The notes under the pieces were generated by a model. The model saw only the letters and a program-made list of their open reading frames with translations. It was not told the DNA's origin and ran no database searches. Of a stretch of 64,000 nt of DNA, positions 32,902 through 42,490 are shown piece after piece (within the stretch, counting starts at the first letter, position 1; each line of letters starts with the position of its first letter). This stretch comes from Serripes groenlandicus (Eukaryota; Mollusca; Bivalvia; Cardiida; Cardiidae), in NCBI GenBank assembly GCA_031761405.1, contig JASEVX010000011.1, positions 42,369,876 through 42,433,875 on the forward strand, read 5' to 3'. The translations under genes were made by a program, and so were the position numbers.

Positions 32902-33222
32902 ATAAAGATATGTATGGATAAGATAGAGAACAGGCAACATGTAGCAGAAACTAATATGGTCAATATGAAACAGAACATAGAGCGTATCAATGAGTTTACT
33001 GAACAGCTTAAGAGCGATGTTGATCAGTTGGGGCTGGACAGTGAAAAGGATTGTGATCAATTGAACATGATGAGAAAGATAATTGAGACCCTTGAGGCAG
33101 AGAAATTAAAGAATAACCTCAGAATATTTGGTGTAGATGACGATGAAAATGAGACAAATGAAATGACAAAGGATACATTTGTAAGGGAAGTATTCAATAA
33201 AGCATGTCCACTTACCCAGTTC
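32902..33222 (+). pseudogene. LINE ORF1, 3' part
   Basis: The frame continues in phase after the second ATAAAG. It encodes a coiled-coil region (ENRQHVAETN, EFTEQLKSDV, ETLEAEKLK), then NNLRIFGV, the start of the RRM-like domain seen in LINE ORF1 proteins (Transposase_22-type), then an acidic DDDENETNEM stretch and FVREVF. Homology ends abruptly at about 33222, where the 49-bp minisatellite begins. The RRM remainder, the C-terminal domain and ORF2 are missing, so the element is dead. Confidence 0.65.
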
Positions 33223-33227
33223 AATGA

Positions 33228-33700
33228 TCATGTCCACGAAAAGACAGTATGTTTGTCTGTCCAGTGTTTGCATGTAAAATGTCCACGAAAAGATAGTATT
33301 TTTGTGTTCTAGTGTTTGCATGTAAAATGTCCACGAAAAGGCAGTATTTTTGTGTTTCCAGTGTTTGCATGTAAAATGTCCACGAAAAGATAGTATTTGT
33401 TGTGTGTCCAGTGTTTACATGTAAAGATAGTATGTTTGTGTGTCCAGTGTTTACATGTAAACATAGTATGTTTGTGTGTCCAGTGTTTACATGTAAACAT
33501 AGTATGTTTGTGTGTCCAGTGTTCGGGTGTACATTTGTCCACGAAAATATAGTAATTTGTGTGTCCAGTGTTTTTGTGTAAAATGTCCACGAAAAGATAG
33601 TATTTTTGTATTTCCAGTGTTTTCACGTACAGTTGATTGTCCACGAAAAGATAGATGTTTGTGTATTCAGTATTTGTATTTAAAAATCACGAAAATATAG
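33228..33700 (+). repeat. 49-bp minisatellite, copy 1 (about 9 units)
   Basis: The unit reads GTCCAGTGTTTGCATGTAAA then ATGTCCACGAAAAGATAGTA with a TTTTTGTGT link, 49 bp, with shortened 33-34-bp units at 33410-33510. The same unit forms the 2.1-kb array at 59800-61958, and in both places it lies just upstream of the sulfotransferase signal-anchor exon. Confidence 0.9.
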
Positions 33701-33724
33701 TATTTTGTATCCTCTCCAGCATTT

Positions 33725-33899
33725 AACCTTTCCTACATATTGACGCACTTAAACGCCTCTGCAGCAGACGACTTTTCCTTTTGTCACAATATTTCAACTC
33801 CATACATTTATTATATTTTCATTCATATAGATTTCAATATTAATGTCTAGATGTTTTATAATTCGTCTGCTGCAGATTGGTTGTATGTGGGAAAGGGTG
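33725..33899. mobile_element. MITE family M1 copy
   Basis: One of the best-preserved copies. Left end AACCTTTCCTACATA with CTCTGCAGCAGACGACTTTT; right end TCGTCTGCTGCAGATTGGTT then GTGGGAAAGGGT. Length 175 bp. It lies between the minisatellite and the SINE-like tail preceding the sulfotransferase exon; the paralogous site near 61.96 kb has no such element. Confidence 0.75.
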
Positions 33900-33929
33900 A
33901 ATGTTTTGTGCAGTACTTATGTGAGTATG

Positions 33930-34000
33930 GTTTAGCGAACTGGCCGTTTTGATGTAACTGAGAAACTGTGGAAATCGACGCTAAACACCATTCAATCTCG
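33930..34000 (+). repeat. SINE 3'-tail fragment
   Basis: GATGTAACTGAGAAACTGTGG..GACGCTAAACACCATTCAATC resembles the 3' ends of the S1-S3 SINEs (GATATAACTGAGAAA, GCGTTAAACCCC, AATC tail). The same fragment, shortened at its left by the array, is at 61957-61991, so it predates the local duplication. Confidence 0.65.
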
Positions 34001-34049
34001 GATACTGAATAACGACCTTGTTTTTGATTTGCGTTTTGTTTTTTAATAG

Positions 34050-34164
34050 GTTATACAGTGTATATGAAACAAGACCATGAGGGTTACTCAATACCGCCTC
34101 CTGTTTGCATTGTTAGTTATTTGTCTTATGGTACCACTATTTGTCGATGTACGTTTTGATAAAG
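34050..34164 (+). CDS. Carbohydrate sulfotransferase, signal-anchor exon (CDS from 34077)
   Basis: A polypyrimidine-AG (TTTTGTTTTTTAATAG) precedes 34050, and AAAG/GTACGT gives a good donor at 34165. The ATG at 34077 encodes MRVTQYR then a hydrophobic LLFALLVICLMVPLFVDV and RFDK: a short basic cytoplasmic tail and one membrane segment, as in type II Golgi enzymes. The 88 coding bases end in phase 1. The catalytic exon acceptor at 40891 continues in that phase without a stop and joins the sulfotransferase frame upstream of its first Met. The exon is duplicated at 62043-62157. The acceptor implies an upstream non-coding exon, possibly in the block at 19056-19156. Confidence 0.7.
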
Positions 34165-34381
34165 GTACGTAATTATCACTCCATTTTTAACGAATTATTT
34201 TTCCTAAAAACCAATGTTTTATTACTTTGATGTGTTATTTCAATTCGGAGAACTCATATCTATACTATCGAATCAACACAGAGAATTAATTCTCAAGAAA
34301 ATAACAGTAAAAGAATATATTTCATGTGTCGGTAGGCACGTCTGAAAACATATTTGCTGTTCGTCATATTTCGCATTTAAA

Positions 34382-36027
34382 TACGGAACAAGAGAAAGTT
34401 GATGCAAGGCATCAATGTCGCCGGTAAAGACTGCATTGATTTATCTTTGTTTTCTTGACTTTCATTAGTCTAAACATACACATAATGTTTTCATTAACGA
34501 CTAATTCCAGGATTTTTGAAATTCCATATACAAATTTCAGGATTTCTTTTTGTCAGCATTTTGTATTTTTTGTATTTGTCAATAAAACCACTACAAATAC
34601 AGTTTGGGATTTAAATATACATGCAATAAAAAGCTATTTAAACCTGTCCATGTCTGAAGCAACAATGCAAACTTGTAAACCTTTAAAACATTGAGAAAAC
34701 GGTTAAATTGCTGTAGACATGAACTTCCTCCTTTTTCATAATAATTATAATGTGTTTAAAAGGTAGACCACACTTGAAACACCATATCGGCTAAATTATT
34801 TATTTAAATCATTGATGCATACAATATATGTATGGCGCAAGAGAAATGCCAGTTGCAAGTACCATTACTATTTAAAAGGTGGCAAGTATGAAATTAATTA
34901 GTTGCGAAAGACCAGATTCTCTTTATTTCTAAAATTATTGTTTATCCGAGTTTGTTCTTTTCTTAATTTGTTTCAAGCCAAATAAACATTTAAAATCACA
35001 TATATTTAATCATTTAAGTGTGTAATATTAGCTATCTATCTGTGATATTAGGTGTTTGAGCATTCTTGTTGACCTCGTGTCAAGATCGAGTCGTTGTGAC
35101 ATCGTAGAAAGTGAATAAAAAATCAGGCAAAGCTTTAGTGCATGTTTTATTCCACTGCATTCGAGAGAAAAAAAAGCCTTTCTATATTATCTTTCTTTCT
35201 CCTAGATTCGGCCCATGCACTCGTTTCGTGCTGTATAAGAAATCAATTTTTCGAGCGACATGTTTTGGCTGCATAACTCGTCAATGTCATCGAAGCGCTT
35301 TTCTAAGTTTACATTTTACTTCCGGTTACTTACCTTTATAATTTGGCAATCTGAAACTAGGTCACGAACAAAGGAGAAAGCGTTTTGACGTTCTCGACCG
35401 ATAAACAGTCATATTTGAGACATATTTTCACAAAATATTTCTTATTTTTTTTTTATGTTACCAGTTTAGGTTAATACTTATCTAAAATAATATAATATTT
35501 TGACCACTCGCTTCTTCATATCGAAACGCGCATGCGCGAAAATCGATGTTAAAGGTCACGAAACTAGGACACAGCAGGATATTATATTTAGCTTAGAAAC
35601 AGTTCCTATTTTAGATAAACATGGATTAACATTATTAAATGAATTCTACACAAATCAAGACATCTCTTTGAACATGAAAATAACATTCACTAAGTTAAAA
35701 TTGCTAATAAATTAAATAAAAACGTTATCTCGACATTGACACATCACAGTCTGCAACAAGTCTAGCAGGGACTCTTTTGTCTTCGTAAATAAGACAAAAA
35801 AACATAAATGCGGGTCAAAATAAAGAATCTGCAAATACTTAAACCGTCAGATTATTTAGTTCATTGTAGATTTCTCACAACTAAGTGATTTTAAACAAAC
35901 ACAATTGTAATATGTTCAAGACATTTAATTTTTTTTTTTTCTAATAATAACTCGTCCTCCCATGTCATTTCCGAAAGCTATTAAAAATATAAGTCGCGGG
36001 CTTCTGCCCGGCGACTAATGACGAATA
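34382..36027 (+). mobile_element. Interspersed element R1/R2, copy 2 (inverted partner 7725-9472)
   Basis: Aligned end to end, with indels, to the reverse complement of 7725-9472. It sits in the sulfotransferase intron. The paralogous region at 62.4-62.5 kb runs from GTGTCGGTAGGCACGT to CGATCGTTGATTATA with only about 50 bases between, whereas here 1.74 kb intervenes, so this is an insertion after (or lost from) the duplication. It ends in a GTCGCGGGC..GCCCGGCGAC hairpin. No clear terminal inverted repeat or target duplication was found. Confidence 0.75.
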
Positions 36028-36220
36028 TAAAACATTTTCTGTGCGTCGTTTTAATCGTAAGAAAGAGACGCATTTTCTAGAGAAATCCCGATCGTTGATT
36101 ATAATCGCTGTCGAATAATTTACCCTTACACAGTATGTAATTCACCTTGGTATAATTTGACCTTTCACTGGTGAGAATTGATACAAAAATAATGTCTGCT
36201 CGCGGGCATAACAGATCCGT

Positions 36221-36340
36221 CTGCACAACCAATTAAACCTGGTTCGTTATTAAAATATGTCTGCACAACCAATTAAACCTGGTTCGTTATTAAAATATGT
36301 CTGCACAACCAATTAAACCTGGTTTGTTATTAAAATATGT
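36221..36340 (+). repeat. 40-bp tandem repeat, 3 units
   Basis: CTGCACAACCAATTAAACCT begins at 36221, 36261 and 36301, followed by GGTTYGTTATTAAAATATGT. The three units are almost identical. Each junction contains an ATG, and the last opens the short frame at 36297. Confidence 0.95.
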
Positions 36341-36530
36341 CGAAATAGAAGAACTGGAGAGTTCTGCAATAGCAGAATACATTTTGAATCATGTGGTAAA
36401 TATACAACAGCCAATAAAAAGAAAACATCATTACAAAGTTTCCCCTAAATCAATCGTTCTTTGGAAACGGGAGTTCCCGTGGTTGATTTTGACTGATGCA
36501 GTTAGGGTTTTGTCTTTTCTTCTCTATTAA
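36297..36530 (+). pseudogene. Unassigned 77-codon frame, possible gene fragment
   Basis: The frame has ordinary protein composition: a MSAQPIKPG start, EIEELESSAIAEYI, a basic PIKRKHHYK segment, then VLWKREFPWLILTDA. Trp-x-x-x-Phe-Pro-Trp-Leu is seen before zinc fingers in some transposon-derived animal proteins, but nothing downstream confirms this. The first nine codons come from the 40-bp tandem repeat. It lies in the sulfotransferase intron on the same strand. It may be an exon relic or chance. Confidence 0.2.
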
Positions 36531-36817
36531 TACACAATGTGTCCCTCAAATATTAAAGTTCAACAAGCTTTAGTGAGTTATCAATATTATTTAATATTTA
36601 TTTCATATACCAATGAATCATTCCGGAGACCTGTTTGGTGTGTTCAAGTATGAATCGAGTTGTTAAACATTAGGTTAAAAAACATTAAATATTCCCTTCA
36701 TTTCAGACAGATTTGAAGTTTTACGAAAACACCTGAGTTACATCATTTTGAACTTATATTGTATTCATACTGTACATCATGGTTTAAATCAAAATTACTT
36801 TGTGAATACTCCATAGG

Positions 36818-37044
36818 AATGAATGAATGTATATTGTTTTATGGCGCATCGACAGCTAAGGTCATTTAGCGCGCAATTAAATTTAATTATTCATGATCCC
36901 TGGGTAAACAAACCAGTACTAGGCTAGAAAATGTGCCTTGCCCAAGGGCACTCCACCATGACCGTAGTGCCGCGAGTGGGGATCGAACCCGGGACACCCG
37001 GTTTCGAAATCCCCGACGCTAACCACTCGACCACAGCGGATTCC
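36818..37044 (-). mobile_element. tRNA-derived SINE (family S2)
   Basis: Reverse copy of the 20972-21189 SINE. The + strand shows AAACCAGTACTAGGCTAG, GGCACTCCACCATGACCG, GGGGATCGAACCC (B box complement) and GACGCTAACCACTCGACC. GAATACTCCATAGG is duplicated exactly at 36804-36817 and 37045-37058, a 14-bp target duplication. Confidence 0.94.
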
Positions 37045-37058
37045 GAATACTCCATAGG

Positions 37059-38190
37059 CCACATGAAAGCTCATCAGTAATATCACTCCATCAAGTCTTG
37101 GTCAAATCATCATATGGGCTCATCAATAATCTCCATCAATTTCAGTCAGATTCAAAACTGGGTAACATGGTCACAAAGACTTGTCACTACATAAAAGTTC
37201 AGAAAAATCTTTTGATCACATCAGAGGCAAACATTTCATACAAGGTTATGAAAAATCATCAGAACCTTCATCTCTATCAAATCAAACGGCCAGGATCGAA
37301 ACTGGGTCAATAGGTCAAATTCTGCGAAAACATTGTGAATACAATAGTTTAGTAACTGGTATAACAAATGTTCTTTTGCAATTTTATTTTGGCTGGGATT
37401 TCTACTTTTTCTGAAGCTTTGTTGACATATCTCAGTGGATTATGATGAGATATCATTTGATGCTAAAAGTTCAATTTACCCATTTTCTGATGCCGCCTGA
37501 TAACTATGTCTTACAAGAAGTCAATATGGGTTTAAATAATTATGAAGAGGGCCACTGAGGGAACAAATAAGACAAGCACTTTCATGAGAATATAGTTTTA
37601 GAATGTTGTCATTTTGCCTTTCTTTGATACCGCTTCGCTCCCCTTTGTTCAACCAACTGATATGGCTTGAACAATCTTCGTAGGGAGCTTTGAAGGAACG
37701 TTTCTACTAAATAACTCGAATCGGACAAGGATTTTTAAATATTTGGCATTTCACTCCCTTTTTCAGATGCCGCACAAACAAGAGTTTACATATATCTTTG
37801 AACATAATTAAGAAAAAGACCGCCAAAAGAATATTCCTTGATTGTGTTCCCATTGGATAAATATGAGATGTTATTTGAAGCTAACCGTTCAATTTCCCTC
37901 TTTTTAGATGCCACCTGGTTTTTACGACTTTCAATCAATCAATCAGACTTAAAACATGTAGAGGGTCACTGAATGAACAGTTCTGCTAAATTATCTTGAA
38001 ATCAGACAAGCACTTTCATAACAATGTAGTTTTAAAAAATTGTCATATTGCCACTTTTCCTATATCGCCTGATTGCCGTGTTTAACAACCAATCAATATG
38101 ATTATATTTATAGATAACTATCCAATGTTAATATTTTACCACATTATATTGGTATCAGAAAAGCTAATTCAGAGTAGAATATTTTAACAA
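37059..38190. repeat. Degenerate complex repeat
   Basis: 37060-37330 carries elements of the 56.4-kb repeat (TCCATCAAGTCTTGGTCAAA, GATCGAAACTGGGTCAATAG). From 37430, a ~430-bp divergent unit seems to occur nearly twice (GACAAGCACTTTCATRA then TAGTTTTARAAW and TTGTCATWTTGCC at about 37570 and 38010). No coding sequence. This lies within the 6.7-kb intron. Confidence 0.45.
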
Positions 38191-38194
38191 ATTT

Positions 38195-38325
38195 CACCCT
38201 TTCTGATGCCGCAGCAAATTCTCCGTTTGATATAAATATACTGCTCAATTTCTTCATTTACCACAATATTTCCAAAAGTCGTCTGCTGCAGAGGTTTCAC
38301 AAAGGGGCTGTATGTGGGTAGGGAA
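38195..38325. mobile_element. MITE family M1 copy (short)
   Basis: CACCCTTTCTGATGCCGCAG at the left; AAAAGTCGTCTGCTGCAGAG and TGTATGTGGGTAGGG at the right. About 131 bp, internally deleted relative to other copies. Further right-half motifs (GTAGTCTGCAGCAAATGCAT) occur near 38433. Confidence 0.6.
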
Positions 38326-38903
38326 TGATATCTCAGGTTTATTTTTAACAAGTTCAGAATAGCATAGAAAACATTGTGGCTAAAGGGGATATTGCTTTTT
38401 ATGTCTCCTTTTGACACAATGCCTTCAATAGTAGTCTGCAGCAAATGCATCTGCAAGTGAAAACAAACGCTATTCAAATATAACTAACAAATCTACTGTT
38501 TCAGAAGGTATATTATTTTTTCTTTAACTAGAGGAAACAAACTTGAAAGGGTTACCATTTACAAAGGGTAATTTCTTTAGACGGTCGTACACACTTGGGG
38601 TGGGGCGTAGTGATATCCTTATCCTTTATTACACCTAAATATGATATTTAGTTTTTATTTACACATTCAGAGACTTGTAATTTTATTTGGTTACCAAGAA
38701 AAAGCGGAATTTATTTTACATATTTGACTTTTGCTTATGTATGCATCCGTAATTCAGTCTAGAATTGTTTGCACTTATTTGGGGGTGTTCTGAGTCATTT
38801 ACATCACATAACTTCAAAACCTCATTTGTAACTATAGTAGAATTTGCTATCGCAAATCTACTAAAAATCGTTTTGAGACTGTCTCTCATCTAACGCAATT
38901 AAC
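38326..38903. other. AT-rich intronic DNA
   Basis: Apart from the M1 trace near 38433, nothing recognised. Confidence 0.5.
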
Positions 38904-39073
38904 AAACCATCGTTTTAAAAAACAGAAATACCCTGGTTTGAATCAATAAACCATCCTTTTAAACACAGACATACCCTGGTTTTAATTAATAAACCATCGT
39001 TTCAAATACAGAAATACCCTGGTTTGAATCAATGAACCTTCGTTTCAAATACAGAAATACCCTGGTTTGAATC
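38904..39073 (+). repeat. 44-bp tandem repeat, about 4 units
   Basis: AAACCATCGTTTTAAA followed by ACAGAAATACCCTGGTTTGA and ATCAAT repeats at 44-bp spacing (38904, 38948, then about 38992 and 39030). Units differ by a few substitutions and small indels. Confidence 0.85.
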
Positions 39074-39214
39074 ATTCAACATCGTAGTCATTGCAGAGAC
39101 TGACTGTGGTCTCCATGCAATTAGTTGTTGTGCATCCATAAAGCATTTTGCCTAAATACCAGCAGTATACCACATGTTAAATCATAAAAAGGCCCTGGTC
39201 TTAACTCAATCAAT

Positions 39215-39310
39215 ACACCATCTCTTAAATTTCAATCAATACACCATCTCTTAAATTTCAATCAATACACCATCTCTTAAATTTCAATCAATACACCATC
39301 CCTTAAATTT
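39215..39310 (+). repeat. 26-bp tandem repeat, about 4 units
   Basis: ACACCATCTCTTAAATTTCA plus ATCAAT repeats with an exact 26-bp period at 39215, 39241, 39267 and 39293. It shares CACCATC and AATCAAT pieces with the adjacent 44-bp array and may derive from it. Confidence 0.92.
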
Positions 39311-39625
39311 CAGAAGATTTATGGCCCAAGAAAGATCTGGCCTCGGTTTGATTTCTGATGTAGGCTGACAAATACATGTTCAAAGTTAATAATTATTAAA
39401 AAATGGATGGATCGACTTATTTATTATCACTCCCCTAAGGTGGCGGGATATTGGTTTGGCGTTAGTTTGGCGTCTACCGTCCGCCTATCTGTAGCCATAT
39501 AAGGTATAATTGAGCGGAGTTGATAAAACTGATCTTAGACATGTAATGAACCATAGGTAAATGCCTCCCTCACAGTTATCAGATTGCTACATCAACAGTC
39601 GTGTTATAAGTTTGTATCAGTATTT

Positions 39626-39892
39626 GAGCCATTCCACGAGAAAACCAACACTATGGGCTCTGCGTAATGTATCGACCCATATCAGCCTACGTAGTAGAAG
39701 TCTACTTCCGCGCAGGCTAATCCGGGCCGACACATTCCGTCTCAAGTGAATAGAGGTATAGAGTACTAATTAATGAAACAGGAAATCCACTGGAGGCGAT
39801 AGTGTCTGACCGGGATAACCTGCGCGACATGCTTAGGATTCAGAATCTAGAAATCCAGAATTCAAAATGTTGGTTTTCTCGCGGAACGGCTC
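39626..39892. mobile_element. Palindromic MITE (family M2) with 4-bp TSD
   Basis: Ends GAGCCATTCCACGAGAAAAC and GTTTTCTCGCGGAACGGCTC are inverted. ATTT flanks both sides (39622-39625, 39893-39896). Internal GCGTAATGTATCGACCCATA is conserved. Located in the sulfotransferase intron. Confidence 0.9.
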
Positions 39893-40378
39893 ATTTGATG
39901 TTAAAAGTGTGTATGTAACCCGAACTTCTTCCTAACTACTAAGTGACTGGAATTGAAACTTTGCACATTTCACATGGGTTATTAGTTAAGTTTTCTGATC
40001 AAGTTCCATTACTTGAATTGCAAAGTATAACAAGTATGTCCTTTCCTCGGGCAATTATAGAAATAAAGTTATTCGTGAAATCCAAATAATCTGTTACTTG
40101 TTTGAGTGAAGCATTGCAATTTTGCACATTTATATGCATGTCCCATCAACTTCCGGGTATAATGATGCCCCATTTCTACTTCAAGGCATGTACCACGGTA
40201 TGCCAGCATTGTCCAGTAAGAGTGGAGCAACCCCAGATAAACACGTTGTTATGTTCAGGCTTATCTTATCAAGCACCCATCACACATGTGTATTTTGTCA
40301 AGCAATTTAGACATATAAGCTGTAGTTTGTGATACTTTAAGACCTTCATTTTGGGATCACCAAAGTAATATTGCATTT

Positions 40379-40574
40379 ACCCTTTCCCACTAACAACACA
40401 TCCGCAGCAGACGACTTTAAAAACATAGTGACAAAATCCTGAAAAATCTCAATAAAAGATAGCTAATTGCTAAATAAAAAAATCATCATGAGCAATTTCA
40501 CCGTTAGCCACAATGTTTTCAAAAGTCGTCTGCTGCTATGACGACAACATGCGTCTATGGTGGGAAAGCGTTAA
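40379..40574. mobile_element. MITE family M1 copy
   Basis: The left end ACCCTTTCCCACTAACAACA then CGCAGCAGACGACTTTAAAA is mirrored by GTTTTCAAAAGTCGTCTGCT and GGTGGGAAAGCGTTAA. Length about 196 bp. It lies 300 bp upstream of the catalytic exon. Confidence 0.75.
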
Positions 40575-40890
40575 CCTCCATGGGACAATACTTTTATTTG
40601 TTGGTACATTCCGTTTGTACAGGCTCATCTGAGATGCAACGCGACCATCCATCACCAGATGCGGCTCGTGTGTAAAATCAACCATATACTGAAATATTGA
40701 TAACATTGATACAACTCTCGTTGAACATCCACTAAGTCTAATTGAAAATAAAACTGTTCGACAGAAGACAATTTGAAAGCTTCTGTGTCTTATGGCCTAC
40801 AAATATAGATCTAACTCATACTGGTAGATGAAGCATTTAGGTTTGTTTAGTGCTACACAATAACATTTCTTTGTACTTCTTTCATTACAG

Positions 40891-42023
40891 TTCCCATCGC
40901 AACTTCTTTTCACAAAGCTATGATGAGTTCGTTTGCCCGTTTGCTGGGAGCGGAACAACCAATGCAGCAGACGACCAATAGAACTAGTTCCATTTATAAT
41001 ATGACAATGAGATTGAGCCAGAAGTCCCTAGCATGTGGACACTTTCAGAATTTAACCAAACGACAACTTAAAGTCAACACACCAATCATATTGCACATAA
41101 AGACAAATAACCTTTCGTACTGTGGAGTCGGAAAGGCCGGTGGGACATTCTTTAAACAGCTTTTCTCTGTTTTGATTGATGGTGAACGGAAGTCAAATCA
41201 GCTGCAAGCGCTGTCCAGAGCACGCATACATGGCATGCTGGGCAAATACAGAGTTCCGTTTAGTGATCCTGATTGGAAACATGCTAGATTGTTAACGGTG
41301 GCCCGTAACCCGTATTCCCGTCTCTACTCTGCGTACATTGACCGCGTAGCTCTCCCCGTAGCTTCGTTACCCATACGAGCAGGCGCATTATGTAAATTTG
41401 ACGTTACGTTTGAGGATTTTCTAAAACACGTTGTTCGTCAAACAGAAAAGGGCATAATGGATCCGCACTGGAGTCCTATTTTTTATATTTGTAAACCCTG
41501 TTCAGTGACATCGACCTATATCATGAAACAAGAAACGTTCACGAATGATATACAATATCTACTTAAGTCATTAACATTGTCGCAGATTAAAACTGATGCA
41601 ATAGAACGAATATTGAAAGAATCGCGTACAAACTGGACCATAACTGGAGTTGTTAAGGAAGTCATTGAATCGGGAAGTAAAGACTTTCGGAAACCTGGCT
41701 GCATCGGGCACTATGGTCTTATGAAACAAATATGGAAAGCTTTCCAAGTACAAGGTTACATAGATGACAATATTCAATTGACGGAGAAAATGTTTACAGA
41801 AATTGGGAATTTGACGAAAACGACTGTTAATAGAATTATACAAACAGTACTTACAATTATACATCGACATCCACTATCAAGAGAACAAAATAAATTACAA
41901 AGGCGCCGTTATTTGGCCAACGCATACAACGGTGTTAATTATGAGTTGATACAGGATATTCAACGTGTATTCAAACCTGATTTTGACATGTTTGGCTATT
42001 CCTACGAGCCTCCAACAGTATAA
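40891..42023 (+). CDS. Carbohydrate sulfotransferase, catalytic exon (Sulfotransfer_2 family)
   Basis: A lumenal PAPS-dependent sulfotransferase of the HNK-1ST/CHST8-14 family, moving sulfate from PAPS to a glycan in the Golgi. TTTCATTACAG precedes the exon. With the signal-anchor exon (34077-34164) the protein is 406 residues, normal for the family. Numbering on that product: the 5'-phosphosulfate loop is CGVGKAGGTFFK (107-118), where relatives usually read P-K-A/V-G-C/S-T-x-W/F; the 3'-phosphate motif is ARNPYSRLYSAY (167-178); HWSP (222-225) and CKPC (230-233) follow, matching the conserved H-W-x-P and Cys pair; the C-terminus has Y-E-L-I-x-D-I and FDMFGY. Four N-glycosylation sequons (near 59, 66, 83 and 103) fit a lumenal stem. 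The frame is intact to TAA. Substrate unknown. The first exonic Met (40920) would omit the membrane anchor, so the spliced form is preferred. Confidence 0.9.
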
Positions 42024-42164
42024 AACTAGTTTAGACTTCTTTATTACACGCCCATTCATCAACGTAACACCGCAAAAGAAAAACAAGAAAAAAATATATC
42101 ATGATGACTTAATTGTCATTTGCGTTGAAACATTTGCTTTGATTAAGTGAGTATGCTCATATCA

Positions 42165-42300
42165 GGCAGTGGAAATGGTACTGCGACTGACTCGCTGGTG
42201 TTCAGATGAATGCACCATTAGTACGTGTTACTTACCTTTCATATCACTAAAGACTTGTTGAAAGCGGCGATAAACACGACACAAAGATACAAACAATACA
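42165..42300 (+). repeat. SINE body/tail fragment (S3-like)
   Basis: GACTCGCTGGTGTTCAGATGAATGCACCATTAGTAC resembles the S3 body (GACTCGCTGGCGTCAGGATAAATAGCCCAGTGGTAC at 43413), followed by GCGGCGATAAACACGACACA. The tRNA-like head is missing. It begins about 140 bp past the sulfotransferase stop codon and may contribute to its 3' UTR. Confidence 0.6.
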
Positions 42301-42342
42301 GGAGGAATTATGACTCTTAGAAATGCATATCAGAGTACATAT

Positions 42343-42490
42343 GAGCCGGGACACGAGAAAACCATAATTGTGGACTCAGCGTAAGGTATCGACCCGGATC
42401 AGCCTAAGCATTCCGCACATGCTTACCCTGACAAACACTTTTCGACTCCTGTGGATTTTCTTTTTCAAGAACTATTACTCTATACTTAGA
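42343..42490. mobile_element. MITE family M2, truncated copy
   Basis: GAGCCGGGACACGAGAAAAC begins at 42343, with conserved GACTCAGCGTAAGGTATCGAC and CCTGTGGATTTTCTTTTTCAAG. The right inverted half is missing after about 42490. ATAT precedes the left end. Confidence 0.8.

Noticed and set aside
33309..33644. 111-codon His/Thr/Lys repeat frame on the minus strand
   Set aside because: Translation of the 49-bp minisatellite copy 1.
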